Positions 26,285 through 36,281 are shown, counted from the stretch's first letter. The stretch: DNA of 64,000 nt from Shewanella woodyi ATCC 51908 (GCF_000019525.1 NC_010506.1:3100001-3164000); one strand, 5' to 3'. A program made the numbers and translations. The notes: generated from the sequence alone by a model not told the origin.

Positions 26285-28189
26285 ATGAGCGTTTCAAAAC
26301 TTTTTCATAGTTTTCTTTTTTTACTTTTTACAGGGCTGACTCTCCTTGTTTACGTCGAGCTAACCCAGCAATTAACAGAAAAAGCGGATCAACGGCTATC
26401 TGATTTTCAATCTTATATGAATTTACCCCGCACTTGGCCAAGTGACGGTCCGCAACTCTACTCACAGATAGAGTCCCAGGCCAAACTGCAATTTTTTCAA
26501 TTCATTCATTCTACAGACAGCAGTGCAAACTTAACCAAAGGTGAGCTCAACTTCGTATCAGATCACCCTTTATCTCCCTTATTTCAACAAGAGCTACCTG
26601 ATACTCGGACACTAGAAGATGGTAGGCTGCAGCTAAAACTCGCAACCGATGATTTAACCCTCAATGCACTCACCCAATTCCAACAATTTTGTGCATTCAT
26701 CTGGGCTATCTATCTGACCATAACCGTCGTCTTTGTTCTATTGATGATGAAAAATAAACGTACCATCATTTATGCAAGCAGTTACGTCAATGATCTATCC
26801 AGTCATAAGTACAATGCATTAGAAAGCTCTAAACTAAAGGCTGAGTTTAAGCCATTAGCCAGTGCATTAGAGCATTGTCGTAGTGAATTGAAAAAAAGAG
26901 ATGAAGAGTTTGCAAAAGAACATGAGCGACTTAATAAAGCCGCTTTTGAAGATCAGATAACAGGGTTTGCAACCCGTACACGCTTTACACAGAAGTTAGA
27001 GTCTTTATCTGCGGAAGGAAAAAGCCAAATTGGTTTAATGGCGTTAATTAAAGCTTCTGAGTTAGGTATCATTAATGACAGTTTAGGCAGATCCGCTGGA
27101 GATGAATATCTAGCAAAAATTGCCAACTGTATTCGCCACTCGATGACAAAATACCCAAATTCAGATTGCTACAGAATTTCAACTGCAGACTTTGCTGTCT
27201 TCATTCCAGGCCTAGTCATTAAAGATGGACTCCCCTTTGTCGAAAACTTGAAAGCACAGTTTGACGAATACCAGCAAACAATCAACAACGAATCGATAGC
27301 CCATACTGGATTGGTTCCCTATGAACATGATAGTGAACCAGGCAAGCTTCTGTCACAAGGTGATACCGCTGTCAGTATCGCTCAAACTTTGGGGCCTAAT
27401 TGTTTTTACCTTCACGAAAAAGGTAAAAATGATGATCTCTATGGAGACACAAAATGGAAAGAGTCTATCGGGGACCTTATTAATAGACGGGCGATAAAAT
27501 TTTACCAGCAGGCGATATTACCCTGCCGAAAAGATGCCAAGATCTACAATGAGCTATTTTCCAGATTCTATAACAGTGAGGGGAAATTTTTACCCACTGC
27601 AACCGTGATAGCCATGGCGGAACGTCATGATATGGTCGTCGATCTCGACAAACTTATTGTTATCACAACACTAAAGATGTTAATTGAAAACCCTGCATTA
27701 ACAGGCTCCTACGGCATAAATATTAGCTCCTCATCAATAATGCAGGAAACCTTTATTGCCTGGCTTAAAGCGCTGTTAGTCAAGCAACGGCATATTGCTG
27801 CCAGACTTGTTTTTGAGGTCAATGAATCAGGTATGCAAACTAATCTGGTGGCCAGCTACAAGTTCGTGCAAACCATTCATAGCGTTGGCGCAAAAGTGTC
27901 TGTTGAACATTTCGGCATGGGCTTTACCTCATTCAAGTTCTTTAAACAGGTCCGACCCGACTTTATTAAACTCGACGGCACTTATTCAAACAACATAGAT
28001 ACAGACACCAATAATCAATTTTTTGTTAAGATGATTATCAATATCGCACGTAGATTAAACATCCAAGTGATCTCCACTAGTGTCGAACGTCAGGAGGAGA
28101 AGTTTGTACTGGAAAAGTTACTGGTTGATGGGCTACAAGGTTACTATGTAGCCGAGCCTCAAGCCCTTCAAAACAAAGCAATATCCTAA
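26285..28189 (+). CDS. Membrane protein with degenerate GGDEF and EAL domains (CsrD- or LapD-like)
   Basis: This 634-residue inner-membrane protein has transmembrane segments at about 6-24 and 134-155, a periplasmic region between them, then a GGDEF-like (about 215-375) and an EAL-like domain (about 385-625). Both catalytic signatures are lost. The GGDEF position reads R-I-S-T-A-D-F, the EAL position reads N-E-L-F-S-R-F, and D-D-F-G-x-G is replaced by E-H-F-G-M-G. It therefore probably neither makes nor cleaves cyclic di-GMP and may act by binding it or through protein contacts. Length and topology fit CsrD (regulator of CsrB/C RNA decay), though LapD-like receptors have a similar plan. It lies 110 bp upstream of rsxA on the same strand. 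Confidence 0.8.
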   Translation: MSVSKLFHSFLFLLFTGLTLLVYVELTQQLTEKADQRLSDFQSYMNLPRTWPSDGPQLYSQIESQAKLQFFQFIHSTDSSANLTKGELNFVSDHPLSPLFQQELPDTRTLEDGRLQLKLATDDLTLNALTQFQQFCAFIWAIYLTITVVFVLLMMKNKRTIIYASSYVNDLSSHKYNALESSKLKAEFKPLASALEHCRSELKKRDEEFAKEHERLNKAAFEDQITGFATRTRFTQKLESLSAEGKSQIGLMALIKASELGIINDSLGRSAGDEYLAKIANCIRHSMTKYPNSDCYRISTADFAVFIPGLVIKDGLPFVENLKAQFDEYQQTINNESIAHTGLVPYEHDSEPGKLLSQGDTAVSIAQTLGPNCFYLHEKGKNDDLYGDTKWKESIGDLINRRAIKFYQQAILPCRKDAKIYNELFSRFYNSEGKFLPTATVIAMAERHDMVVDLDKLIVITTLKMLIENPALTGSYGINISSSSIMQETFIAWLKALLVKQRHIAARLVFEVNESGMQTNLVASYKFVQTIHSVGAKVSVEHFGMGFTSFKFFKQVRPDFIKLDGTYSNNIDTDTNNQFFVKMIINIARRLNIQVISTSVERQEEKFVLEKLLVDGLQGYYVAEPQALQNKAIS

Positions 28190-28299
28190 AATAGACTAGA
28201 AGTTGAGCGCTTTGTGCAAAACCTTGTATTCTATGTGTTGTTAATAGGCTCATAAAAGCCGATAATAACAGGTATAACTGTTATAAATAATGAATTGAG

Positions 28300-28878
28300 A
28301 TGAGTGAATATCTCCTATTATTGGTAAGCACTGTGCTTGTCAATAATTTTGTATTAGTAAAATTCCTTGGTCTTTGCCCTTTTATGGGGGTATCCAGCAA
28401 GCTTGAGTCAGCCATCGGCATGTCTATGGCCACGACTTTTGTTCTCACTTTAGCCTCAATCTTGAGCTATCTGGTAAACCAATACCTGCTTTTACCCTTT
28501 GAACTCGGTTACCTAAGAACAATGAGCTTCATTTTGGTGATCGCCGTCGTCGTTCAATTTACAGAGATGGTCGTACAGAAAACCAGTGCTTCTCTGTACC
28601 GCGCATTAGGTATCTACCTACCTTTGATCACCACTAACTGTGCTGTATTAGGTGTTGCACTGCTTAATATCAATGAAAAACATGGTTTTGTTGAGTCTGC
28701 CATTTATGGTTTTGGCGCTGCAGTCGGTTTCTCTCTTGTTCTTATTTTATTTTCAGCCATGCGCGAACGACTGGCTGCTGCCGATGTTCCCCTTCCGTTT
28801 AAAGGCGGCGCAATCGCAATGATCACAGCAGGACTCATGTCTCTGGCATTTATGGGCTTTACTGGGTTGGTTAATTAA
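28300..28878 (+). CDS. rsxA: Rsx/Rnf electron transport complex subunit A
   Basis: RsxA is a 192-residue integral membrane subunit with about six helices. It begins [10 protein letters not shown] and contains [10 protein letters not shown] and T-T-N-C-A-V-L-G, the Cys-bearing half-helices that hold the membrane 2Fe-2S centre together with RsxE. The Rnf/Rsx complex moves electrons between ferredoxin-type carriers and NADH across the inner membrane; in E. coli Rsx keeps SoxR reduced. It is first in rsxABCDGE, 2 bp ahead of rsxB. Confidence 0.97.
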   Translation: MSEYLLLLVSTVLVNNFVLVKFLGLCPFMGVSSKLESAIGMSMATTFVLTLASILSYLVNQYLLLPFELGYLRTMSFILVIAVVVQFTEMVVQKTSASLYRALGIYLPLITTNCAVLGVALLNINEKHGFVESAIYGFGAAVGFSLVLILFSAMRERLAAADVPLPFKGGAIAMITAGLMSLAFMGFTGLVN

Positions 28879-28880
28879 CT

Positions 28881-29450
28881 ATGTCAGGTATTTTAATTGC
28901 GATCGTTTTATTGACGATCTTAGCCCTATTCTTTGGTGTCTTACTGGGCTTTGCGGCAGAAAAATTCAAAGTTGAAGGTGATCCACTTGTCGACCAACTT
29001 GAAGCCCTCTTACCGCAAACACAATGTGGCCAATGCGGCTACCCAGGTTGCAGACCCTACGCAGAAGCGATCGCTGGCGGAGAAAAGGTCAATAAATGCC
29101 CTCCAGGCGGCACAGCAACCATGGAAAAGCTCGCCGATATGGCAGGTGTAGAGCCTGAGCCTCTGACGGTAAGTGAAGAGGTTCAAGTCAAAAAAGTGGC
29201 CTACATTCGCGAAGATGAATGTATAGGTTGCACTAAGTGTATCCAAGCTTGCCCTGTTGATGCCATTTTAGGCACAGGCAAACAGATGCACACAGTGATC
29301 ACTGATTACTGCACTGGTTGCGATTTATGTGTTGCCCCCTGCCCAGTCGATTGCATCGATATGCTACCTATTACACCAACAGTTAAAAACTGGGATTGGA
29401 AATTAAACGCCATCCCAGTACAGATGCTTGAAGAGGACACCAAGTGCTAA
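28881..29450 (+). CDS. rsxB: Rsx/Rnf electron transport complex subunit B (iron-sulfur)
   Basis: RsxB is a 189-residue membrane-anchored ferredoxin-like protein. It has an N-terminal hydrophobic helix (residues 4-25), a 4Fe-4S Fer4_15-type motif C-G-Q-C-G-Y-P-G-C near 46-55, and two 4Fe-4S ferredoxin motifs ([12 protein letters not shown] and [12 protein letters not shown]). It passes electrons toward RsxC. The GTG start of rsxC overlaps its last 7 bp. Confidence 0.97.
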   Translation: MSGILIAIVLLTILALFFGVLLGFAAEKFKVEGDPLVDQLEALLPQTQCGQCGYPGCRPYAEAIAGGEKVNKCPPGGTATMEKLADMAGVEPEPLTVSEEVQVKKVAYIREDECIGCTKCIQACPVDAILGTGKQMHTVITDYCTGCDLCVAPCPVDCIDMLPITPTVKNWDWKLNAIPVQMLEEDTKC

Positions 29451-31798
29451 CTTTATTGGAACAGATTGATAAAGGGACACTTTGGCGCGCCATTGGTGGT
29501 ATTCATCCACCTGAGCAAAAAGTGCTCTCAAACACCACAAACATAGCATCTTTACCTATTGCTGATGAGTATGTGATCCCCATACCTCAAGTGGGTGATA
29601 ATGCGACATTGTCGGTCTCTGTCGGTGATTATGTGACTAAAGGTGAAGTATTAACCAATGGCAGCCATTTTGGCTACCTGCCAGTTCATGCCCCCACATC
29701 TGGCCATATTAGCCATATTGAGCAACGCCCAAGTAACCACGCATCTGGCCTGCCAGTACTTAGTTGTGTAATAAAGCCTGATGGACTAGACACCTTAAGT
29801 GATAAGGTTCACCCTAAGCTTGCACTTACTGATATTGAGCACTTATCGAACCAAGAGATATTGAGTAAGATACAACAAGCGGGTATCGCGGGCTTAGGTG
29901 GAGCAGCTTTCCCAAGTCATATTAAGCTCAACCCAGCCAGTGATATCGAGTTACTGATCATTAATGCGATAGAGTGTGAGCCTTATATCACCTCTGATGA
30001 CATGATAATGAGAGAGCAAAGCGATGCCATAATGCAAGGTATCGCTATTGTCCATAGGCTGTTAAAGCCTAAACGACTTATCATCGCTATAGAAGATAAT
30101 AAACCTCAAGCCATCTCGATAATGCAGCAAGCCTTAAGCCGCAGCGTATTGCCAGAGGATGGAGTTAGGATCACAACCCTACCAACCCTCTACCCCTCTG
30201 GTGGTGAGAAACAGCTTATTCAGATCTTAACTGGACAGGAGGTGCCTTCTGGCGCCATTCCTGCTCAGCTCGGTATTTTAGTTCAAAATGTCGCCACCTG
30301 TTACGCAATTCAAGATGCCGTTTTGCGAAACTACCCTCTCATTGAACGCGTGGTGACCATTACAGGCAATAATGTGGCTAAACCTGGCAACTATTGGCTT
30401 CCAATTGGTACTCCTATCTCTCACCTTCTGTCTCAAACTGATTTTAAAGGCTTGGATACGGACAAGGTGATCATCGGTGGCCCTATGATGGGTTATGCAC
30501 TTTACAATGATAGCGCCCCTACACTTAAAGGCACTAACTGTATCCTGCTGCCTAATGCTAATGAGATGGCCCCAGAGCAGAAGGAACTCCCCTGTATTCG
30601 TTGTGGTGAATGTGCCGTAGTCTGCCCAGCTCAACTTTTACCTCAACAACTCTTCTGGCATTCAAAAGCACAAGAGTATGATAAAGCGGTGAGTTATAAC
30701 CTCAATGACTGTATTGAATGCGGCTGCTGTAGCTATGTTTGTCCAAGTAATATTCCTTTAGTCGAGTATTACCGCGTCGCCAAGTCTGCGGTCAAAAATG
30801 AAATTGAAGAGAAGAAGCAAGCAGAGCTAGCTAAACAGAGGTTTGAGCTACGCACACAGCGCCTTGAAGATGAGAAGCTCGCCCGTGAAGCTAAGCAAAA
30901 AGAGGCTGCTGATAGACGTAAAGCCAATATGTCTGGCACGGATAAAGATGCCGTCGCTCAGGCTATGGCCAGAATTAAAGCCAAAAAAGAGGCTGAAGCA
31001 AACAGTGAAGTGACAACCTCAGCACCAGCAGATAAACGCGATGCTGTCGCAGCTGCAGTTGCACGAGCAAAAGCGAAAAAAGCAGCTCAAACATCCACTG
31101 AGAAGCTTGAATCCTCAACAACAGAGGAACCAGTCGACGATAAAAAAGCCAAGGTAGCGGCAGCAGTCGCCCGGGCTAAAGGCAAAAAAGCAGCACTTAA
31201 ATCGGCAGATGCTAGTACTATTGAGCCAAAAACCGATATAGCAACATCAGAGCCAGCAATCGATGCGCCTGTTATCGATGTCGATGACAAAAAAGCCAAG
31301 ATAGCAGCTGCTGTGGCCCGTGCTAAAGCCAAGAAAGCAGCACTTAAGGCAGCTGATGCAAGTGCTACTGAGCCGCAAAGTGATTCAGAAACATCAGAGG
31401 TAATACCGGATACTTCAGTAGCTCAAATCGATGACAAAAAAGCCAAGATAGCGGCTGCTGTTGCCCGTGCAAAAGCAAAAAAAGCAGCGCTTAAAGCAGC
31501 AGATACAAGCATTAAGCACCAAAATGATGCCGAAGCATCAGAGTCTGTACCCGATACTCCAGTTGTAGAAGTCGACGACAAGAAAGCAAAAATTGCAGCT
31601 GCTGTAGCTAAAGCTAAGGCCAAGAAAGCGGCACTTAACGCTATTGATCCGCAAAACGATTCAGCAACTTCAGAGCCTGCAACCGATGCCCCAATAGCTG
31701 ATGTTGATGACAAAAAGGCCAAGATAGCCGCTGCTGTGGCAAAAGCAAAGGCTAATAAATTAGCCAAGCAAGCAAAATTAGATAATGGGAAGGACTAA
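29444..31798 (+). CDS. rsxC: Rsx/Rnf electron transport complex subunit C with long repeat tail
   Basis: RsxC is the NADH- and FMN-binding peripheral subunit. The conserved part (about residues 1-450) has the Rnf C N-terminal domain, the glycine-rich [10 protein letters not shown] loop, the I-E-C-E-P-Y-I segment and two 4Fe-4S motifs ([12 protein letters not shown] and [12 protein letters not shown]). The last 300 residues are a charged Ala/Lys tail in which [20 protein letters not shown] recurs five times with two degenerate copies before it. The spacers between repeats are acidic. The GTG start at 29444 overlaps rsxB. Tail function is unknown; such tails vary in length among Gammaproteobacteria. 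Confidence 0.95.
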   Translation: MLTLLEQIDKGTLWRAIGGIHPPEQKVLSNTTNIASLPIADEYVIPIPQVGDNATLSVSVGDYVTKGEVLTNGSHFGYLPVHAPTSGHISHIEQRPSNHASGLPVLSCVIKPDGLDTLSDKVHPKLALTDIEHLSNQEILSKIQQAGIAGLGGAAFPSHIKLNPASDIELLIINAIECEPYITSDDMIMREQSDAIMQGIAIVHRLLKPKRLIIAIEDNKPQAISIMQQALSRSVLPEDGVRITTLPTLYPSGGEKQLIQILTGQEVPSGAIPAQLGILVQNVATCYAIQDAVLRNYPLIERVVTITGNNVAKPGNYWLPIGTPISHLLSQTDFKGLDTDKVIIGGPMMGYALYNDSAPTLKGTNCILLPNANEMAPEQKELPCIRCGECAVVCPAQLLPQQLFWHSKAQEYDKAVSYNLNDCIECGCCSYVCPSNIPLVEYYRVAKSAVKNEIEEKKQAELAKQRFELRTQRLEDEKLAREAKQKEAADRRKANMSGTDKDAVAQAMARIKAKKEAEANSEVTTSAPADKRDAVAAAVARAKAKKAAQTSTEKLESSTTEEPVDDKKAKVAAAVARAKGKKAALKSADASTIEPKTDIATSEPAIDAPVIDVDDKKAKIAAAVARAKAKKAALKAADASATEPQSDSETSEVIPDTSVAQIDDKKAKIAAAVARAKAKKAALKAADTSIKHQNDAEASESVPDTPVVEVDDKKAKIAAAVAKAKAKKAALNAIDPQNDSATSEPATDAPIADVDDKKAKIAAAVAKAKANKLAKQAKLDNGKD

Positions 31799-31801
31799 CT
31801 G

Positions 31802-32854
31802 ATGGCATTTAAAATTGCCTCTTCGCCTCACTTGAGCCGAAACTTTCAAACCAGCACGTTAATGCAACGCGTAATACTCTGTACGCTTCCAGGTGTGGCC
31901 ACCCAATGTTATTTCTTTGGCTGGGGCGTATTGATACAGGTAGCGCTAGCTATCACTGTAGCCCTAATCAGTGAAGCCATTGTACTTCAACTGAGAAAGC
32001 GTCCAGTAACGGACACATTAAAAGATAACAGCGCCCTGCTTACCGCATTGCTTTTAGGCATAGCTATCCCGCCACTTGCTCCTTGGTGGTTGACTGTCAT
32101 GGGTGTGCTTTTCGCTATAGTGATCGTAAAACATCTCTATGGAGGGCTTGGACATAACATTTTCAACCCTGCGATGGCAGGATATGTGATGCTACTTATC
32201 TCATTCCCTGTTCAGATGACGAGCTGGGTTGCGCCAATGATGTTGGCCAGCCAACCAGTTGATCTATTAGGTTCGTTGCAACTGATATTTCTTAACCCTT
32301 CAGCCAGTGAGATAGAAGCCTATAAATTGGGCTTTGACGGCGTTGCTATGGCGACCCCGCTTGATACCATCAAGACAGATCTTTCCATGGGACTCACTAG
32401 CATAGAGAGCCTAACCAAATCCATCTTCAATGACGGCTTTGGCGTAGGTTGGTTCTGGGTCAACATGGCTTACTTGGCAGGTGGTTTGGCGATGATAAAG
32501 CTTAACCTCATACGTTGGCATATTCCCGTGGGAGTACTGGCAAGTTTGTTTATCTGTGCCAGTGTAGGATACCTGCTCAACCCAGATACGCATGTTGGCC
32601 CCTTGCTTCACCTCTTCAGTGGTGCAACTATGTTGGCGGCCTTCTTTATTGCAACCGATCCCGTCACTGCTGCAACCAGTGTTAGGGGACGTTTGCTATT
32701 TGGCGCATTAATAGGGGTTCTCGTTTACGTGATCCGAACCTATGGTGGCTATCCAGACGCATTTGCATTCGCTATCTTATTAGCCAATCTTTGTGCACCG
32801 TTTATCGATCACTACATTAAGCCCCGAACCTATGGTCACAGATCAAGAAGTTAA
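31802..32854 (+). CDS. rsxD: Rsx/Rnf electron transport complex subunit D
   Basis: This 350-residue integral membrane subunit of the Rnf/NqrB family has about nine helices. The covalent FMN site is visible as F-S-G-A-T-M near residue 276, followed by [10 protein letters not shown]. The N-terminal H-L-S-R-N-F-Q-T and G-H-N-I-F-N-P-A-M segments are also conserved. The ATG lies 3 bp after the rsxC stop. Confidence 0.97.
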   Translation: MAFKIASSPHLSRNFQTSTLMQRVILCTLPGVATQCYFFGWGVLIQVALAITVALISEAIVLQLRKRPVTDTLKDNSALLTALLLGIAIPPLAPWWLTVMGVLFAIVIVKHLYGGLGHNIFNPAMAGYVMLLISFPVQMTSWVAPMMLASQPVDLLGSLQLIFLNPSASEIEAYKLGFDGVAMATPLDTIKTDLSMGLTSIESLTKSIFNDGFGVGWFWVNMAYLAGGLAMIKLNLIRWHIPVGVLASLFICASVGYLLNPDTHVGPLLHLFSGATMLAAFFIATDPVTAATSVRGRLLFGALIGVLVYVIRTYGGYPDAFAFAILLANLCAPFIDHYIKPRTYGHRSRS

Positions 32855-32871
32855 GCAAACCGGAGTATAAC

Positions 32872-33510
32872 GTGAAAAAATCTATGTTAAGAAACGGTTT
32901 GATATTAGCGATATTTGCATTTTTCTGTACAGCACTTGTCGCTTTGGTCGATAGACAAACCTTCGATAAGATCAAAGAGCAGCAACAGCTAGAGCTTAAA
33001 CGTGTATTGCACCAAATTATTCCAGATACGCTCCATGATAATGAACTCATTGAGCACTGCATCTTAATACACGATGAAGAGGTATTAGGTATTGATAGCC
33101 CACTGCCCTCCTATATCGCCAGTATGAAAGAGGTACCTGTCGCGATCGCCATGGAAACTGTAGCACCAGATGGCTACAGCGGTAATATACGGCTAATTAT
33201 AGGCATTAGCACTGAAGGTGAAGTTCTCGGTGTCAGAACCCTCTCTCATGCTGAGACTCCAGGACTAGGCGATAAGATAGAACTGAGAAAGTCCGATTGG
33301 GTACTCGGTTTTAATGGTATGTTCCTATTGTCTGAAGATGATGCTCGATGGAACGTTAAGAAAGATGGCGGAGAGATTGACCAATTTACCGGTGCAACCA
33401 TTACCCCAAGAGCTTATGTTAAGGCCATTAAACGTGCACTCGTCTATTTTAATGCTAATAAAGATAGATTATTAGCCAGACCGGCTAATTGCGAGGTTAA
33501 CTATCAATGA
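32872..33510 (+). CDS. rsxG: Rsx/Rnf electron transport complex subunit G
   Basis: This 212-residue protein has an N-terminal membrane helix and a periplasmic FMN-binding domain. The covalent FMN motif is F-T-G-A-T-I-T-P near residue 170, preceded by H-A-E-T-P-G-L-G. The start is GTG at 32872 with CCGGAG upstream. Its TGA overlaps the ATG of rsxE (ATGA). Confidence 0.96.
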   Translation: MKKSMLRNGLILAIFAFFCTALVALVDRQTFDKIKEQQQLELKRVLHQIIPDTLHDNELIEHCILIHDEEVLGIDSPLPSYIASMKEVPVAIAMETVAPDGYSGNIRLIIGISTEGEVLGVRTLSHAETPGLGDKIELRKSDWVLGFNGMFLLSEDDARWNVKKDGGEIDQFTGATITPRAYVKAIKRALVYFNANKDRLLARPANCEVNYQ

Positions 33511-34205
33511 ATGAATATAAACAGATAGCATTACAGGGCCTTTGGAAGAATAATCCAGGACTTGTGCAACTGCTCGGGCTTTGCCCTCTGCTCGCAGTAA
33601 CTGCAACCTTGACCAATGCTTTGGGTTTAGGCTTAGCCACTATGCTGGTATTGATTGGCTCAAATGTTCTCGTGTCATTAGTGAAGAGCCTTGTTCCAAA
33701 AGAGATCCGTATCCCGATCTTTGTCATGATCATCGCAGCCTTAGTAACATGCGTACAGCTGCTGGTTAATGCTTACGCTTATGGATTATATCTCTCTTTG
33801 GGGATATTCCTGCCTTTGATTGTGACCAACTGTGTGATTATAGGTAGAGCTGAAGCCTTTGCTTCACGCAATTCAGTTGTAAAATCTGCTTTTGACGGTT
33901 TTATGATGGGCCTAGGTTTTTTACTCGTACTATCAGTATTGGGCGCAAGCCGTGAAATATTAAGTCAAGGTACACTATTTGCGGGGGCTGATCTTCTGCT
34001 TGGTGATTGGGCTGCTGACCTCACTATCCATTTTTGGCAGTTAGATACCAGCTTCTTATTAGCCATGTTGCCGCCAGGCGCTTTTATTGCCATGGGCTTT
34101 TTAATTGCTTTCAAAAATATTATCGATAAGAAGTTGGCCGACAGAGCACCGACACCCGATACCGTAGAAGTTGTTACCCGTGCCCGCGTCACTAAAGTAA
34201 GTTAA
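33507..34205 (+). CDS. rsxE: Rsx/Rnf electron transport complex subunit E
   Basis: This 232-residue integral membrane subunit is homologous to RsxA, with [17 protein letters not shown] near the start and V-T-N-C-V-I-I-G in the middle. The two cysteines pair with those of RsxA at the membrane 2Fe-2S centre. It overlaps rsxG by 4 bp, so translation is coupled. nth follows after 53 bp. Confidence 0.97.
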   Translation: MNEYKQIALQGLWKNNPGLVQLLGLCPLLAVTATLTNALGLGLATMLVLIGSNVLVSLVKSLVPKEIRIPIFVMIIAALVTCVQLLVNAYAYGLYLSLGIFLPLIVTNCVIIGRAEAFASRNSVVKSAFDGFMMGLGFLLVLSVLGASREILSQGTLFAGADLLLGDWAADLTIHFWQLDTSFLLAMLPPGAFIAMGFLIAFKNIIDKKLADRAPTPDTVEVVTRARVTKVS

Positions 34206-34258
34206 TCAGTGGTAGTCAAACCTAAAAAGAACAATTAGAAAATGAGCGACTAAAAGAG

Positions 34259-34897
34259 ATGAATAAAGAGAAACGACAAGCGATCTTATCGATCCTCAGA
34301 GAAAATAACCCTCACCCTGAAACTGAGCTAAATTTTTCGAGCCCCTTTGAGCTACTTGTCGCTGTGACTCTGTCAGCTCAGGCTACCGATGTTAGCGTTA
34401 ACAAAGCAACAGATAAGCTCTTTCCCATCGCAAATACTGCCCAATCTATCTACGCGTTAGGGGTTGATGGACTCAAAGAGTATATAAAGACCATTGGCTT
34501 ATACAATAATAAAGCAATTAATGTCATCAAGGCATGTGAGATATTAATCGAGAAGTATAATGGTGAAGTACCTGAAGATCGTGAGGCATTAGAGTCCCTT
34601 CCTGGTGTTGGTCGTAAAACCGCAAATGTTGTACTAAACACAGCTTTTGGCTGGCCAACTATCGCTATTGATACCCATATTTTTCGTGTCGCCAACCGCA
34701 CAAAATTTGCCATGGGGAAAAATGTCGATCAGGTTGAAGAGAAGATGTTAAAAGTCGTTCCTGCGGAGTTTAAGGTTGATGTACACCACTGGTTTATTCT
34801 CCATGGCCGCTATACCTGCGTTGCCCGCAAACCTCGTTGTGGCAGCTGTCTAATCGAAGAGCTGTGCGAGTTTAAAGAGAAGGTCTATCCTGAGTGA
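34259..34897 (+). CDS. nth: Endonuclease III
   Basis: Nth removes oxidised pyrimidines and nicks the abasic site. The 212-residue protein has the helix-hairpin-helix L-P-G-V-G-R-K-T-A-N-V-V with the catalytic lysine, the catalytic aspartate in A-I-D-T-H-I-F-R-V-A-N-R, and the C-terminal 4Fe-4S loop with four cysteines (C-V-A-R-K-P-R-C, C and C-E-F). It is commonly downstream of rsx in Gammaproteobacteria. A strong terminator follows. Confidence 0.97.
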   Translation: MNKEKRQAILSILRENNPHPETELNFSSPFELLVAVTLSAQATDVSVNKATDKLFPIANTAQSIYALGVDGLKEYIKTIGLYNNKAINVIKACEILIEKYNGEVPEDREALESLPGVGRKTANVVLNTAFGWPTIAIDTHIFRVANRTKFAMGKNVDQVEEKMLKVVPAEFKVDVHHWFILHGRYTCVARKPRCGSCLIEELCEFKEKVYPE

Positions 34898-34930
34898 TGA
34901 TAACACAATTGCTATAGCTTACATTTCCAT

Positions 34931-34957
34931 AAAAAAAGCCGCAATGCGGCTTTTTTT
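34931..34957. terminator. Bidirectional terminator after nth
   Basis: A 12-bp stem (AAAAAAAGCCGC / GCGGCTTTTTTT) closes an AAT loop. It serves nth on the plus strand and the small ynhF-like gene on the minus strand. Confidence 0.92.
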
Positions 34958-34966
34958 ATGACTCTA

Positions 34967-35050
34967 TTAATATAAACAGACAAAGAAGATAGAGAGGAAT
35001 GCACCGATAATTGCGGTTGTCGCCAAAGCCATTTTTAATTCTATGTTCAT
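34967..35050 (-). CDS. ynhF: Small single-helix membrane protein, YnhF-like
   Basis: A 27-codon minus-strand frame starts at the ATG at 35050 and ends at TAA at 34967. It has a good ribosome-binding site (TTTGGAG, seven bases from the ATG). The product begins M-N-I-E-L-K-M-A-L-A-T-T-A-I-I-G and continues as one hydrophobic helix to the end. The E-L-K-x-A-L-x-T-T start resembles E. coli YnhF (M-S-T-D-L-K-F-S-L-V-T-T), a 29-residue inner-membrane protein of unknown function. It is too short for usual gene finders. A terminator follows directly. The YnhF name is from pattern similarity only; the coding call is stronger than the name. Confidence 0.7.
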   Translation of the reverse strand: MNIELKMALATTAIIGAFLSIFFVCLY

Positions 35051-35196
35051 GTTAAACTCCAAAATTACATTTAAGCTATTATCGGAATTTATGAAGCGAC
35101 TTCAAACTCTTGTCTATTAAAACTGTGAAGTTAAGCAAGCTTAATGATATATTCCAGCCTACTCTCTCCCCCAACTTTTACACTTAAGAGGCAAGC

Positions 35197-35607
35197 ATGT
35201 CACAACTGCTCCATACCATGATCCGCGTCACCAACCTTGAAGCCAGCATTGAATTCTATACACAGGTGTTGGGCATGAAACTGCTGCGGAAATCTGAAAA
35301 CAGTGAATACAGATACACCTTAGCATTTGTCGGCTTCAGTGATGAAGCAAGCGGCAGTGCCGTTATCGAACTTACCTATAACTGGGATACTGACAGCTAT
35401 GATCACGGTAATGCTTTTGGTCACCTAGCAATTGGTGAAGAGGATATTTACGCTCGCTGTAAAGCCATAGAGGCTGCCGGAGGCAAGATAATCAGAGCAC
35501 CAGGGCCTGTCGCAGGTGGAAGCACTGAGATTGCATTTGTTGAAGATCCTGATGGCTACAAAATTGAATTTATTCAAATGAGTTCAGCGCAGAAAGGATT
35601 AGGCTAG
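35197..35607 (+). CDS. gloA: Lactoylglutathione lyase (glyoxalase I)
   Basis: GloA converts the methylglyoxal-glutathione hemithioacetal to S-lactoylglutathione, a detoxification step. The 136-residue protein is a standard two-module vicinal-oxygen-chelate enzyme. Metal ligands are visible as His6 (L-L-H-T-M-I-R-V), Glu in V-I-E-L-T-Y-N-W, His in F-G-H-L-A-I and Glu in Y-K-I-E-F-I-Q. AGAGG lies upstream of the ATG. It is monocistronic and its downstream gap holds the insertion sequence. Confidence 0.96.
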   Translation: MSQLLHTMIRVTNLEASIEFYTQVLGMKLLRKSENSEYRYTLAFVGFSDEASGSAVIELTYNWDTDSYDHGNAFGHLAIGEEDIYARCKAIEAAGGKIIRAPGPVAGGSTEIAFVEDPDGYKIEFIQMSSAQKGLG

Positions 35608-35679
35608 TACCAATCAAAGTAAAGAATCCACCTTCTGAAGAAGGTGGCTTTGTATTAGCCCCCTAAAAGGGGGCGTTAT

Positions 35680-36114
35680 CTACTTCAAATCTAATTGCGG
35701 CTGCTCCTGTTTTTCAACCTTTTCTTGATGCCTTACATATCTTCGAATCACTTCCTCATTAATCCCCACTGTGTCAACAAAGTAACCTCTTTGCCAAAAG
35801 TGATTTCCCCATAGCTTATTTTTCCGAAGATACGGATACTTGCTAAACATTTTCAAAGCAATTTTACCTTTTAAAGCACCCATCAACTTTGAAATCGATA
35901 GCTTCGGAGGAACTTTGATAACCAGATGTACATGGTCTATTTGTACATTCAACTCTACAACCACACACCCTAACTGCTCACTATAGACATGAATACATCG
36001 GTAAACATCTTTTCCTAACTTATTCTTTAAAATCCTAAACCTATACTTAGGTGTCCAAACTATGTGATATTGACATCGCCAATACACATGCGATGCTTTC
36101 TCATATCTACTCAT
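35680..36114 (-). CDS. tnpA: IS200-family TnpA transposase (Y1 HUH)
   Basis: This 144-residue single-strand transposase has the HUH motif in Q-I-D-H-V-H-L-V-I-K-V near residue 60 and the catalytic tyrosine helix with I-R-R-Y-V-R-H-Q-E near residue 125. Y-H-I-V-W-T-P-K-Y-R lies near the N-terminus, as in IS200-like enzymes. Length is normal, so it looks intact. The ribosome-binding site is GAGG eight bases before the ATG, and the start region lies in a predicted inhibitory stem-loop. Confidence 0.92.
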   Translation of the reverse strand: MSRYEKASHVYWRCQYHIVWTPKYRFRILKNKLGKDVYRCIHVYSEQLGCVVVELNVQIDHVHLVIKVPPKLSISKLMGALKGKIALKMFSKYPYLRKNKLWGNHFWQRGYFVDTVGINEEVIRRYVRHQEKVEKQEQPQLDLK

Positions 36115-36172
36115 GTTTTTTATCCTCTATTACTTCGCTAAAAGTTAGAGTTCAATTAACATGAGTAGATAT
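36103..36172 (-). promoter_or_regulatory. Start-codon-sequestering stem-loop of tnpA
   Basis: A perfect 15-bp inverted repeat (36103-36117 against 36158-36172) flanks a 40-base loop. In the tnpA transcript the 3' arm contains the tnpA ATG, so folding would hide the start codon. IS200 is known for a leader hairpin that represses transposase translation; this appears to be the same logic. Confidence 0.7.
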
Positions 36173-36233
36173 TCAGGCAAAGCCTAATTGATGATAACCA
36201 CCTACTGAAGTAGGTGGTTTAGGGCTGAAAACA

Positions 36234-36257
36234 AAAAAGCGCCTTTCGGCGCTTTTT
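36234..36257 (-). terminator. Terminator of the TonB-dependent receptor gene
   Basis: A 10-bp stem (AAAAAGCGCC / GGCGCTTTTT) closes a TTTC loop just beyond the receptor stop. A/T runs on both sides make it usable on both strands. Confidence 0.88.
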
Positions 36258-36281
36258 ATTTAAGTCGATAGCCTTAGCTAT

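Larger units (their letters stand above)
35615..36230 (-). mobile_element. IS200/IS605-type insertion sequence (approximate ends)
   Basis: The element has one transposase gene and no terminal inverted repeats. Instead it has two nearly identical subterminal hairpins: CCACCTTC-TGAA-GAAGGTGG at 35628-35647 and AACCACCTAC-TGAA-GTAGGTGGTT at 36196-36219. These are the single-strand recognition structures expected for Y1 transposases. The hairpin at 36196 is on the side upstream of tnpA (left end). The exact cleavage points cannot be read, so the ends given are estimates. A second GC hairpin at 35658-35674 lies inside the element just past tnpA. Confidence 0.75.

Noticed and set aside
31087..31767. 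Long antisense open frames opposite the rsxC tail (31087-31332 and 31423-31767)
   Set aside because: They arise from the Ala/Lys codon repeats of rsxC on the other strand and have no ribosome-binding site or recognisable protein.
35658..35674. GC-rich hairpin after tnpA as a strong terminator
   Set aside because: The stem is good but lacks a T run on either strand; it is more likely part of the insertion sequence end.
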